Part shown: positions 41,032-48,646 of the stretch, piece by piece
Numbering within the stretch: the stretch's first letter is position 1
Layout: each line of letters opens with the position of its first letter
Source of the DNA: Nocardioides alkalitolerans DSM 16699
GTDB lineage: Bacteria > Actinomycetota > Actinomycetes > Propionibacteriales > Nocardioidaceae
Reading direction: 5' to 3'
Length of the DNA: 64,000 nt
NCBI RefSeq assembly: GCF_000426525.1
Contig: NZ_AUFN01000010.1
Span: 744,001-808,000, forward strand
Program-made: the position numbers and the translations under genes
The notes under the pieces: model-generated
Seen by the model: the letters and a program-made list of their open reading frames with translations, nothing else
Told to the model about the DNA's origin: nothing
Database searches by the model: none

Positions 41032-42561
41032 ATGGCGGTCAAAGACAAGCTAAAGGTCGCACGCCGCGCTATGGCCGTGCTCCACGACGACCTAGACCGT
41101 CTGGAGAAGATCGACCGCTACGAGCAGGGCGACCAAGACCTCCCCTTCATGCCGGACCTGGCGGACGCGGAGTACAAGCTGCACGCCCACCGGGCGATCA
41201 CCAACGTCATCCCGTTCATCACCGGCACCTCTGCTCAGATGCTCTTCGTCGACTCCTTCAAGCGCGGTCACACTAGCGAGGAGAAGCCGAAGAACGCCGC
41301 AGAGAGCATCGTGCTTCCCGAGTGGGATCACTGGCAGAAGTCAGGGCTCGACGCCCGACAGTCTGCGGTCTACCGGGGCGCCCTCAAGTTCGGTCACTCT
41401 TTCGTGCTCACCGAGAAGGACGCCAAGCGAGGCGTCGTCTCACGGGGCCTGTCGGCCCTGCGGACGGTAGCTCTGTATGAAGACCCTGCTAACGACGACG
41501 AGCCTTACGTGGCCTTCACGGTCACGCGCTGGCCTAGCGACGGAGATGGCGAGTCCGACAAGGGCAAGGCCGTCATGTGGGACGACACCTTCCGCTACGA
41601 GGTTCGCTTTAAGAGTCTCGGAGACAGTGAGTCGGTAACCGTCCTGGAGGGCAAGCGCCACGGTGCTTCGCGCACTCCCGTCACTCGCTTCGCCGCTGCC
41701 GTCGACCTTGAGGGCCGCACCTGTGGCGTCGTCGAGCCAATGTTCATGCTTCAGGACCGGATCAACCAGACGGTCTTCGATCTCCTCATCGTCCAGACCT
41801 TCGCCTCTTTCAAGGTGCGCACGGTCACCGGCATGGCTCCGCCCATGAAGATGAAGGCGATTGACGCCAACGGCAACACGATCGACGACCCCGCCTCACG
41901 TCTCGAAGACGTGGACGACTGGGTGCCGGATCTTGACGCCAACGGCAAGCCGATTCCTGACGGCGTGAACCTGTCGGCCAAGCGGATCATGTTCGCAGAA
42001 GACCCCGACAGCCGTTTCGGCACTCTCGACGAGACGCCGCTCGACGGTTTTATCTCCGCTATCGAGCTGGGCTTCCGTCACATGGCGGCGCTGTCCCAGA
42101 CTCCCCCTCACCACATTCTCGGTGAGATCTCGAACCTCTCGGCAGAGGCGCTCAGCGCTGCGGAGACCTCCCTGCTCCGCAAGGTGGGCGAGTTCAAGTC
42201 GTCCTTCGGAGAGTCGTGGGAGCGGGTCTTCCGAGTGGCTGCCGAGATTGGCGAGCACGAGGGCGCAGACGACTTCGCTGGCGAGGTTGTGTGGCGCGAC
42301 GTCTCCAACATCTCCATGTCACAGACGTCGGACGCTCTTCTCAAGCTCCGCGACCTCGGAGTGCCTGCACGTGGCCTCTGGCCGCGTATTCCCGGCACCA
42401 ACGCCAACGAACTGGCGTGGTGGGACGAGGAGAAGAAGAGCGAGAGCCCCGCAGTCGCCCTGGCGCAGACGACCTCTGCCGCCAGCAATCGCACCCGGCC
42501 CTCGTTCCGCGCAGGCGCCCAGCCCTCGGAGGCGGTTGGTGCGGCCACTGATGCTGCGTGA
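41032..42561 (+). CDS. Phage portal protein
   Basis: The 509-aa protein is an SPP1-gp6-like portal: LDRLEKIDRYEQGDQDLPFMP at the N-terminus, the core GALKFGHSFVLTEKD, GVVEPMFMLQDRINQTVFDLLIVQTFASFKVRTVTG and MAALSQTPPHHILGEISNLSAEALSAAETSLLRKVGEFKSSFGESWERVFR. Twelve copies would form the portal through which DNA passes. It follows TerL by 16 bases with a GAAGGAG site and overlaps the next gene by four bases. Confidence 0.93.
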   Translation: MAVKDKLKVARRAMAVLHDDLDRLEKIDRYEQGDQDLPFMPDLADAEYKLHAHRAITNVIPFITGTSAQMLFVDSFKRGHTSEEKPKNAAESIVLPEWDHWQKSGLDARQSAVYRGALKFGHSFVLTEKDAKRGVVSRGLSALRTVALYEDPANDDEPYVAFTVTRWPSDGDGESDKGKAVMWDDTFRYEVRFKSLGDSESVTVLEGKRHGASRTPVTRFAAAVDLEGRTCGVVEPMFMLQDRINQTVFDLLIVQTFASFKVRTVTGMAPPMKMKAIDANGNTIDDPASRLEDVDDWVPDLDANGKPIPDGVNLSAKRIMFAEDPDSRFGTLDETPLDGFISAIELGFRHMAALSQTPPHHILGEISNLSAEALSAAETSLLRKVGEFKSSFGESWERVFRVAAEIGEHEGADDFAGEVVWRDVSNISMSQTSDALLKLRDLGVPARGLWPRIPGTNANELAWWDEEKKSESPAVALAQTTSAASNRTRPSFRAGAQPSEAVGAATDAA

Positions 42562-43598
42562 CAACGCCGCTCAGGCAGGCTGAGGCCGACCGCGTAGAAC
42601 TCGTCTACTACTGGGCGTTGCAGCAGCTCGGCAACGCCTCGGCAGTCGACTCGCTACAGATCTTCCGAGAGGAAGTTCCCTCTACCGCTCAGGCCGTCAC
42701 GAACACCTCGTGGCTGGTGCGGATCTTGCAGTACCTCGTAGGCATCCGCCGCGAGACGCAAGACCTCGCCGTCGCCTACTACCGCCTCGTTTCGGCGTTG
42801 CGCACAGGCGTGGCTCCCTCACTTCCTGGAGAAGTCGGGCCTGTCACTCTTGAGCAGCTCCGCCGCGAGTTCGAAGAGGTGGTCGACAACATTGAGGTGG
42901 AGACGGTTGGAGAGGTCGCTCCCAACTGGGGCGACGAAGAGAACGTCACCTACGACGACCAGCCGGAACTAGATGCAGGCGATGTAGACGCCGAGATCGA
43001 GCTTGAAGAACTTCTCGACCTAGACGAGTTGCTCGACGACATGAACGCAGCCTCCGAACAAGAGGCAGCAACAGTGCTCGACGCGCTCGGGATCGAAAAC
43101 TTCGTAACCAAGCTCGACGAACTCGAAGGCAAGGAAGACGCCCAGGCGGCGATCTCGGAGGCTTTCGAGCAGGCGGCTAACCGTCAGGCCGCAGCGGCTA
43201 TGCGGATCACGCAGAACGCCGCCAGGGGCCTTGTCTACAACCTCGCAGAGACCGACCTCCGCATCATCGGCTGGGCACGCTTCTCCCTCACAGGAAAGCC
43301 GTGCGGTTGGTGTGCCATGTTGATCTCTCGGGGCCTCGCCTACAAGACGCGCAAGCAGGCAACTGCCGCTCGTGCTGGACGCTCTGACGAGCAAGACCAG
43401 TACCACGACAACTGCCGTTGCGTAGCGGTTCCCATCTTCCTCGAATCTCAGATGGATAGCGACATGTTCGCTTTCACCCGAGAGATGAGTGGCCTGTGGC
43501 GTAGTCGCATTCGCGGCAAGTACACGGGGTCAGACGCCCTCGCTGAGTTCCGCAAGGTAATCCGCGAGAGGAATGCGGCGCAACAGATCGCTGCGTGA
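42558..43598 (+). CDS. MuF-like minor capsid protein
   Basis: The 346-aa protein starts at a GTG overlapping the portal stop. A helical N-terminus and a very acidic middle (ELDAGDVDAEIELEELLDLDELLDDM) precede the C-terminal domain IIGWARFSLTGKPCGWCAMLISRG...DQYHDNCRCVAVPIF. The CxWC...HxxCxC motif is typical of the actinophage MuF-type head protein found after the portal, ejected with DNA or needed for head assembly. A protease role is not shown. Confidence 0.85.
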   Translation: MTTPLRQAEADRVELVYYWALQQLGNASAVDSLQIFREEVPSTAQAVTNTSWLVRILQYLVGIRRETQDLAVAYYRLVSALRTGVAPSLPGEVGPVTLEQLRREFEEVVDNIEVETVGEVAPNWGDEENVTYDDQPELDAGDVDAEIELEELLDLDELLDDMNAASEQEAATVLDALGIENFVTKLDELEGKEDAQAAISEAFEQAANRQAAAAMRITQNAARGLVYNLAETDLRIIGWARFSLTGKPCGWCAMLISRGLAYKTRKQATAARAGRSDEQDQYHDNCRCVAVPIFLESQMDSDMFAFTREMSGLWRSRIRGKYTGSDALAEFRKVIRERNAAQQIAA

Positions 43599-43625
43599 AA
43601 ACGAACCTATCTGTAAACCATCCTT

Positions 43626-43642
43626 GCCGCCCTGGAGGCGGC
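43626..43642 (+). repeat. Hairpin in the leader of the scaffold gene
   Basis: GCCGCC pairs with GGCGGC across CTGGA. It lies 30 bases before the GTG at 43673, within the longer possible reading frame from 43595. Confidence 0.5.
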
Positions 43643-43672
43643 ATCTCTCTACGCGTCCTGGAGGCGTTACTA

Positions 43673-44338
43673 GTGGCATCCCCGAACATCACCCTCACCA
43701 CTGAGCAGGAGCAGTTCCTGGCGAAGGTCTTCGCTGAGAACAAGGCTCGCTATAGCGGCTTCCGAATGGAACTTGACGACGACGCAGACACGTCCTCTGA
43801 CGGCTCTGACGGGGCTTCTGACGCTCCCGCAGGCGACGAGGGTACCGATGCCTCAAGCGACTCTTCCGAGGGCCCTGAGGGCGATTCTGACAACTCTGAC
43901 GACGACTCCGGCAAGGAGTCGGACGAGGAGTTCACGCTGACTATCGAGGACGCCAAGAAGGCGCTCTCCAAGGTTCGCAAGGAGAACGGCGACTGGCGCA
44001 CCAAGTACCGGGCCCTGGAGGCCAAGTACGCCGACGCCAAGACGCCCGAGGAGATTGCGGAGATTACCGCTGCGGCTCAGGCCGAGAGTGCGGCAGAGAC
44101 CCACAACCTTCTCGTCGAGAACATTGCCCTCAAGCACAAGCTCCCCGACGACCTCCGTGAGGTTCTCAAGGGTGACACCCGCGAGGAGCTTGAGGCTCAC
44201 GCGGCCAAGCTTGCCAAGTACGCACCTTCGGACGAGAGCGACGACCCCGACCTTTCTGGCGGGCTCGCTGGCGCTGACGGCGGCGGGGGTTTCGACCCCG
44301 TGAAGACCGCCCGCGCCCTTCGATCCAATCGCTTCTGA
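43673..44338 (+). CDS. Capsid scaffolding protein
   Basis: The GTG at 43673 (after GGAGGCG) gives VASPNITLTTEQEQFLAKVF; a GTG at 43595 overlapping the MuF-type stop is the other possible start. The protein of about 221 aa has a Ser/Asp/Gly-rich acidic stretch, then a coiled coil (TIEDAKKALSKVRKENGDWRTKYRALEAKYADAKTPEEIAEI), and ends FDPVKTARALRSNRF. This layout and position directly before the capsid gene define a scaffold protein, which shapes the procapsid and then leaves. Confidence 0.85.
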   Translation: MASPNITLTTEQEQFLAKVFAENKARYSGFRMELDDDADTSSDGSDGASDAPAGDEGTDASSDSSEGPEGDSDNSDDDSGKESDEEFTLTIEDAKKALSKVRKENGDWRTKYRALEAKYADAKTPEEIAEITAAAQAESAAETHNLLVENIALKHKLPDDLREVLKGDTREELEAHAAKLAKYAPSDESDDPDLSGGLAGADGGGGFDPVKTARALRSNRF

Positions 44339-44354
44339 CTTTCCCCCTTCATTC

Positions 44355-44383
44355 TTACCTCCCGAAGTGTAGAGTAATATACT
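44355..44383 (+). promoter_or_regulatory. Probable promoter of the capsid gene, inside a hairpin
   Basis: TTACCT and TATACT are separated by 17 bases. The -10 region lies in the loop of a hairpin whose stem is CCCGAAG (44361) with CTTCGGG (44387). A dedicated promoter would give the high capsid output needed. Confidence 0.5.
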
Positions 44384-44391
44384 GCGCTTCG

Positions 44392-44410
44392 GGCTCTCGA
44401 AAGGAGAGCC
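44392..44410 (+). promoter_or_regulatory. Hairpin over the capsid ribosome site
   Basis: GGCTCTC pairs with GAGAGCC across GAAAG, and the AGGAGA ribosome site is partly in the 3' arm, four bases before the GTG start at 44414. Confidence 0.55.
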
Positions 44411-44413
44411 TAA

Positions 44414-45433
44414 GTGGCTCACACTCCAGTTAAGCCCGAGCGCATTGTCGCCACCGCCGCTGCGGCCCTTGAGGCCAGCGTCACTCTCCCGGGCGCTTTC
44501 CAGCGCGAGGGGATCGAGCCCTTTAAGGGCGCGAAGGACGACACGATCAATATCAAGGTCGAGGGCGTTCTCCCCTACCGCACCTACGGCTGGCGCAACA
44601 ACCGCTCGACCGAGCTCATCTTCGACGAGTACAGCGAGCGCAAGGAGCCGGTTACGTTCGGCGACGACATCTACTCGGGTGTCATCCTCACCGACGAGCA
44701 GCGCACTATGGACTTCGACGGCTGGGCCAAGCTCGCCACGAAGCAGGGCGAGGCCATCGGTCGCGGTCTGAACAAGAAGGCTGCGGACGCCCTTGAGGAC
44801 GCCCCCTACGAGGTGGTCGTCACGCTCGACCAGGCGAAGCTCCGCAACTCGCTCCTGAGGCTCAAGCAGGTCTTCGACAAGCTCCTCGTGCCGGGTGCTC
44901 GCACCATCTACACGGACACCGACCTTGAGCTGATGCTGCTTGATGACGACAAGCTCGCGTCCAGCTCGCACATCTCGGACTCCGATGCGGACACCGCGCT
45001 CAAGGAGGCCACGCTCTTCAAGCGCTACGGCTTCAACTTCGTTCGCGCCCAGGAGCTGACGGGCGGTACGTCCTACGGCCTCACCAACGGCGGCATGATT
45101 TTCGTTACCGCCGCCCCGAGCGTCCCCGAGTCTGCCGCCTTCGGCGCTTCGGCTTCGGTCAACGGCGTTGCGCTCCGCTGGGTTCGTGACTTCGAGATCC
45201 GCAAGTCGCAGGAGCTGTCGGTCTTCAACGCCTACCACTCCTTCCACGTCACCAAGGACCCGCTGGTTGTGCTCGACGGCACCACGGGCCAGCCGAAGGT
45301 GACCGCTGCGAACCACTTCGTGCGCGGCGTCAAGATCGAGGTCGGCAACGCCTACTCGGTCGAGGTCGCCAACACGGAGCTGACGACCTTCACGGGCATC
45401 ACGTCTTCGGACGGCCTGAGCGACGGCGCCTGA
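44414..45433 (+). CDS. Major capsid protein
   Basis: The 339-aa protein begins AHTPVKPERIVATAAAALEASVTLPGAFQREGIEPFKGAKDDTINIKVEG and contains TFGDDIYSGVILTDEQRTMDFDGWAKLATKQGEAIGRGLNKKAADAL and FKRYGFNFVRAQELTGG. It resembles P22-coat/HK97-fold capsid proteins of actinophages. It follows the scaffold gene and has its own likely promoter. Codon use is the most GC-biased of the late genes, as expected for a highly expressed product. Confidence 0.9.
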   Translation: MAHTPVKPERIVATAAAALEASVTLPGAFQREGIEPFKGAKDDTINIKVEGVLPYRTYGWRNNRSTELIFDEYSERKEPVTFGDDIYSGVILTDEQRTMDFDGWAKLATKQGEAIGRGLNKKAADALEDAPYEVVVTLDQAKLRNSLLRLKQVFDKLLVPGARTIYTDTDLELMLLDDDKLASSSHISDSDADTALKEATLFKRYGFNFVRAQELTGGTSYGLTNGGMIFVTAAPSVPESAAFGASASVNGVALRWVRDFEIRKSQELSVFNAYHSFHVTKDPLVVLDGTTGQPKVTAANHFVRGVKIEVGNAYSVEVANTELTTFTGITSSDGLSDGA

Positions 45434-45504
45434 TCCCACCCCTTAGTCGACGAGGCCGGGGAGAACTACTCCGCTCCCCGGCCCGTTACTGAAGGAGGTG
45501 AGTG

Positions 45505-45972
45505 ATGGACCCGCTTGCAACCGTAGAGCAGGTGGCCGACTGGCTGCCGTTCGATATGGACGAAGGTGAGCAGCGAGAGTGCCAAGGCGCTATCGCATAC
45601 CTCTCCGATGACGCCCGCGACTTCGGCAGTGATTCTTGGGTCGACGAAGCCTCTTCGCCTCGTCAGGTGATCAACCTCGTCATCAAGGCCGCAGTGCGGC
45701 ACATGAAGAACTACGAGGGCTACACCAACTCCCGAGCTGGCGACGAGTCAGTTTCGTGGGGCGACCACAAGGGCGAGGACGCTGGCTCTGCCACGTTCTC
45801 TGCTAGCGAGAAGAAGCGTCTGGGCGAGATGGCTGGCCGCTTCCACAGTGGTCTTCACACCGCTGGCGTCTACGCCTGGGAGAGCAAGCCTCGCCGTCAG
45901 GTTGTGGGACGCGTTCCCACCAGCACAGGTGGCACGTTCCCATTCTTCGCTTCCGACACCGAGCCGTGGTGA
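45505..45972 (+). CDS. Head-tail connector protein
   Basis: The ATG at 45505 (RBS GAAGGAGG) is chosen; the adjoining GTG at 45502 is in frame. The product (155 aa) has MDPLATVEQVADWLPFDMDEGEQRECQGAIAYLSDDARDF and AVRHMKNYEGYTNSRAGDESVSWGD, the usual mostly helical connector that docks below the portal. The C-terminus GTFPFFASDTEPW matches actinophage connectors. Head-tail joining genes follow. Confidence 0.8.
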   Translation: MDPLATVEQVADWLPFDMDEGEQRECQGAIAYLSDDARDFGSDSWVDEASSPRQVINLVIKAAVRHMKNYEGYTNSRAGDESVSWGDHKGEDAGSATFSASEKKRLGEMAGRFHSGLHTAGVYAWESKPRRQVVGRVPTSTGGTFPFFASDTEPW

Positions 45973-45978
45973 TTCCCT

Positions 45979-46311
45979 GTGGTCTATCAGAGACGCCGGG
46001 GAATCGACGCAACCGTTTATCTCATCACTGAGCAGATGGACGGCAGGGGGAATCCACACAAGGTTCCCGACCTCGATAACCCCGTTCAGGTACGTGTTTG
46101 GTACTACCCGCAGCGCTCGGCTCAGGCCGAGGTTGCTGGGCAGCAGGAAATCAATATGACTCGCATCGGAGTGGCTCCCATCGAGGGAGTCAGCCTGTGG
46201 GGTCGTGTCGACATGATGGGCAAGTCTTGGGACGTTGCCAATCCTCCCGCGTACCACCACGGCACTCGACACAACCGCCACTGGTCCATCGATCTTCGGG
46301 AGCGTCCGTAA
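45979..46311 (+). CDS. Head closure / stopper protein
   Basis: The 110-aa protein from a GTG starts MVYQRRRGIDATVYLITEQMDGRGNPHKVPD and has VRVWYYPQRSAQAEVAGQQEINMTRIGVAPIEGVSLWGRVDMMGKSWDVANPPAYHHGTRHNRHWSIDLRERP. The mainly beta pattern and position fit the stopper that plugs the head after packaging. It ends where the next ATG begins. Confidence 0.75.
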   Translation: MVYQRRRGIDATVYLITEQMDGRGNPHKVPDLDNPVQVRVWYYPQRSAQAEVAGQQEINMTRIGVAPIEGVSLWGRVDMMGKSWDVANPPAYHHGTRHNRHWSIDLRERP

Positions 46312-46655
46312 TGGCTGAGATCTACCCCGAGATCAAGGGCAAGAAGTTCGAGCAGTGGTTGGCGGAGTTTGCTCCCGTCCAAGGGGCTCTCGACAGCCAC
46401 GTCTCTCGCATGGAGCACGCAGCAAGCGCACTCCTCGCTCAGCACCGCGATCAGGGCCATGCGTCCATCGAGGTCGAGAGCGGCGAGATCGACCGGTACC
46501 TCGTGCTGTCTGACGAGCGAGGCCAGAAGGCTGCTCTCAGCATCGAGTACGGGCGCAAGGATGACGAGGAGACCGGCAAGGGCGGCATGGAAGGGCTTTA
46601 CGTCCTCCACCGCGCTACGGGCGTTCCCGTCAAGCCGTCGAAGAACAGGGGGTGA
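46311..46655 (+). CDS. Small head-tail joining protein (DUF5403-like)
   Basis: The 114-aa protein MAEIYPEIKGKKFEQWLAEFAPVQGALDSHVSRMEHAASALLAQHRDQGHASIEVESGEIDRYLVLSDERGQKAALSIEYGRK ends with a Gly-rich segment and VPVKPSKNRG. It looks like the small neck/tail-terminator-associated proteins found between stopper and tail terminator in actinophages. The exact role is unknown. Confidence 0.7.
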   Translation: MAEIYPEIKGKKFEQWLAEFAPVQGALDSHVSRMEHAASALLAQHRDQGHASIEVESGEIDRYLVLSDERGQKAALSIEYGRKDDEETGKGGMEGLYVLHRATGVPVKPSKNRG

Positions 46656-46721
46656 TCACGCATCGCCACCTCACTCCCCCCGGAGATCTTCGAGCTGGCA
46701 CGGTTCTCGCCCCTTGAGGAC

Positions 46722-47144
46722 GTGTGCCTGACGCTGCTTCGCGCAGGACTCCCCGACTCCATTCCGGTCAGGTCGCTCATCCCCGAAGAAGTCACCTTCC
46801 CCATCGTGCTCGTACGCCGAGCAAGCAACTGGGGTCAGTGGTCCGGGCACAAGCGGTTCATCGACTCGGGTGCTGTCTCGATCCAAGCGTTCTGCTCCGG
46901 CATCGACGCAGACTCTGACGCCGCCATTCTCTCCGAGGCTGTGCGCGTCATCCTCTACGACTCGATCAACACGCCGGTATCGACGACCACCAGTAACGGC
47001 CATCTCACTCAGGTACGGCTTCTGGAATCGCCACGACGAGTAACGGACTGGGCTAGCGCGGTTGGTCCCGTGCAATACGCCGATCTGCCCAAGGGCGTCG
47101 TTCGCTACGAAACCGTCTTCGACTTGAGCCTTCGCATCAAGTAA
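46722..47144 (+). CDS. Tail terminator-like protein
   Basis: From the GTG at 46722 the product has 140 aa: VCLTLLRAGLPDSIPVRSLIPEEVTFPIVLVRRASNWGQWSG...DSGAVSIQAFCSGIDADSDAAILSEAVRVILYDSIN, ending YADLPKGVVRYETVFDLSLRIK. Such proteins form the ring ending the tail tube. The same frame is open back to 46656 and encodes ATSLPPEIFELARFSPLED, which looks like the true N-terminus, but has no ATG, GTG or TTG; the start may be a rare ATC near 46662. Confidence 0.7.
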   Translation: MCLTLLRAGLPDSIPVRSLIPEEVTFPIVLVRRASNWGQWSGHKRFIDSGAVSIQAFCSGIDADSDAAILSEAVRVILYDSINTPVSTTTSNGHLTQVRLLESPRRVTDWASAVGPVQYADLPKGVVRYETVFDLSLRIK

Positions 47145-47167
47145 CCAACTCAGTCTTTCCATTCAAA

Positions 47168-47196
47168 GCCTCTGCCTAACGGCGGGGGCTTTTTGC
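47168..47196 (+). terminator. Terminator-like hairpin leader before the tail-tube gene
   Basis: GCCTCTGCC pairs with GGCGGGGGC (with G-U pairs) across TAAC and is followed by TTTTTGCATTC. The GGAGG site and GTG start of the tail-tube gene follow within 20 bases. Confidence 0.7.
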
Positions 47197-47213
47197 ATTC
47201 CTTGGAGGAATTC

Positions 47214-47768
47214 GTGGCCGTTAACGACGCCGCAACTCTCGTTGTCAACTCCGGCAACTACTTCACCGCCCCCTACGTCGAGTCCGACGTTGCCGATCTG
47301 CCCGCCGACCTTATGGCTATCGGCACGCCTTGGTCCGCGATCGGTCACACCTCGCTCGACGAGATCCTGACGATTACCTCGGAGGGTGGCGAGGAGACCG
47401 TCATCGGGACGCTCCAGAAGCGCTCGCTGCGCACCACGCGCGCCGACCGCACGGAGACGTTCAACATCACGCTTCAGCAGTGGGACGAGGCGGGTCTCAA
47501 GCTCTACTACGGCTCCAACGCCACGGTGGGTGTCGACGGTCTGCTCCAGATCCCCCAGTCCCCCGTTCCGACGATCGCCTCGTTCCTCGCGGTCTTCTAC
47601 GACGGCGACCAGGCGTTTGCCATCTACTGCCCGAAGGCGGAGATCTTCCGTGGCGACGACGTGTCGATCCCCGACACCGACTCGCTCGCCAGCCTTCCCC
47701 TCTCGATCCGGCCCATGACGCACGGCTCGAACACGTGGGCTTACGGCCTGCTCCCGCTCGGTTCCTGA
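47214..47768 (+). CDS. Major tail (tube) protein
   Basis: The 184-aa protein from a GTG (RBS GGAGG) reads VAVNDAATLVVNSGNYFTAPYVESDVADLPADLMAIGTPWSAIGHTSLDEILTITSEGGEETVIGTLQKRSLRTTRADRTETFNITLQQWDEAGLKLYYG, ending SIRPMTHGSNTWAYGLLPLG. It matches siphovirus tail-tube proteins, of which hexamer rings stack along the tape measure. A hairpin leader before it and a terminator after it set it apart as a strongly expressed unit. Confidence 0.88.
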   Translation: MAVNDAATLVVNSGNYFTAPYVESDVADLPADLMAIGTPWSAIGHTSLDEILTITSEGGEETVIGTLQKRSLRTTRADRTETFNITLQQWDEAGLKLYYGSNATVGVDGLLQIPQSPVPTIASFLAVFYDGDQAFAIYCPKAEIFRGDDVSIPDTDSLASLPLSIRPMTHGSNTWAYGLLPLGS

Positions 47769-47802
47769 TCCATCTGAGGGCCTGAGCAACACCAGAGACA
47801 CC

Positions 47803-47836
47803 CCACCCCCTCGTGAGCGGACTCCGAGGGGGTGGG
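47803..47836 (+). terminator. Terminator after the tail-tube gene
   Basis: CACCCCCTCG pairs with CGAGGGGGTG across TGAGCGGACTC. It would limit readthrough from the tube gene into the chaperone and tape-measure genes. Confidence 0.65.
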
Positions 47837-47891
47837 GGCTACACCCCTTTCCCGAGTCCGCAGAGTCCGCAAATTGCTAGGAGTCCGCACA

Positions 47892-48236
47892 ATGGCTTTT
47901 TCCCTTGACGACATTCGTAACGCCGCGAAGAAGAAGTTTGGTAGCGCCGAGTTCGAGATTGACGGCCAGACGTTCAACCTTCGCAACGCCCTGAAGCTCT
48001 CCGACGAGGAGCGCGACAGCCTCTTCTCCAAGGACGAGAAGAACGTGGATGAGGACGGCGAGCCGGTCCGTGAGACCACCGCCGAGACGCGGGCTTCGCT
48101 GGAGCACCAGATCCGCACCCTGTCGGACCGTAAGGATCTTGCCGACCGACTGCTTGAGGAGATCGGTGGCGACCTTACCGAGCTGGCACAGGTGATGGCG
48201 CACTGGACGGAGGAGACCCAGGCGGGGGAAGCCTGA
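47892..48236 (+). CDS. Tail assembly chaperone, short form (gpG-like)
   Basis: The 114-aa protein MAFSLDDIRNAAKKKFGSAEFEIDGQTFNLRNALKLSDEERDSLFSKDEK...LADRLLEEIGGDLTELAQVMAHWTEETQAGEA ends at the TGA at 48234. Position between tube and tape measure, size and the overlapping second frame are those of lambda gpG. It coats or guides the tape-measure protein during assembly. Confidence 0.85.
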   Translation: MAFSLDDIRNAAKKKFGSAEFEIDGQTFNLRNALKLSDEERDSLFSKDEKNVDEDGEPVRETTAETRASLEHQIRTLSDRKDLADRLLEEIGGDLTELAQVMAHWTEETQAGEA

Positions 48237-48631
48237 GTCTCGCGTCTCTGATCAACAAGTACGGAGAGGGGCTTCTCGTTGACCTCCGTCGCTTTTACGG
48301 GATTGATCTCGTAGCGACGATTGAAGGTCACGGGGAGCCCCCTTCTCTTGTTTTGCAGTACATCGCGGGACTGCCCGACACCTCTCTTACGCACGCCATG
48401 GAACTTGGCGGCAAGGAGCATTACGGCTGGGGATACGACCGCTATATCGCCGCCGACCTGCACGACCTCCTCTCCATTCTCGTCGCTAAGACGATCCATT
48501 GGAAGAAGGAGCCGAAGTTCCCCCACATCGAGCGCCCGAAGGTTAAGCGCCTGAGCGAGGAAAGTAAGAAGCCTCGCTCCCTTTCGCAGATCTACAGCCT
48601 GTTCGCTGCGCAGGCTCCCGTCATCAAATAG
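47892..48631 (+). CDS. Tail assembly chaperone, frameshifted long form (gpGT-like)
   Basis: At 48224-48230 the zero frame reads G-GGG-GAA, a slippery heptamer six bases before the TGA. A -1 shift there gives ...GGS-LSLASLINKYGEGLLVDLRRFYGIDLVATIEGHG, LQYIAGLPDTSLTHAMELGGKEHYGWGYDRYIAADLHDLLSILV and ends QAPVIK at 48631. The second frame has no good start of its own near 48230, has phage-like composition and reaches 16 bases short of the tape measure. This is the conserved -1 frameshift of long-tailed phages. Confidence 0.82.
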
Positions 48632-48646
48632 CAAAGTAGGTGACAC

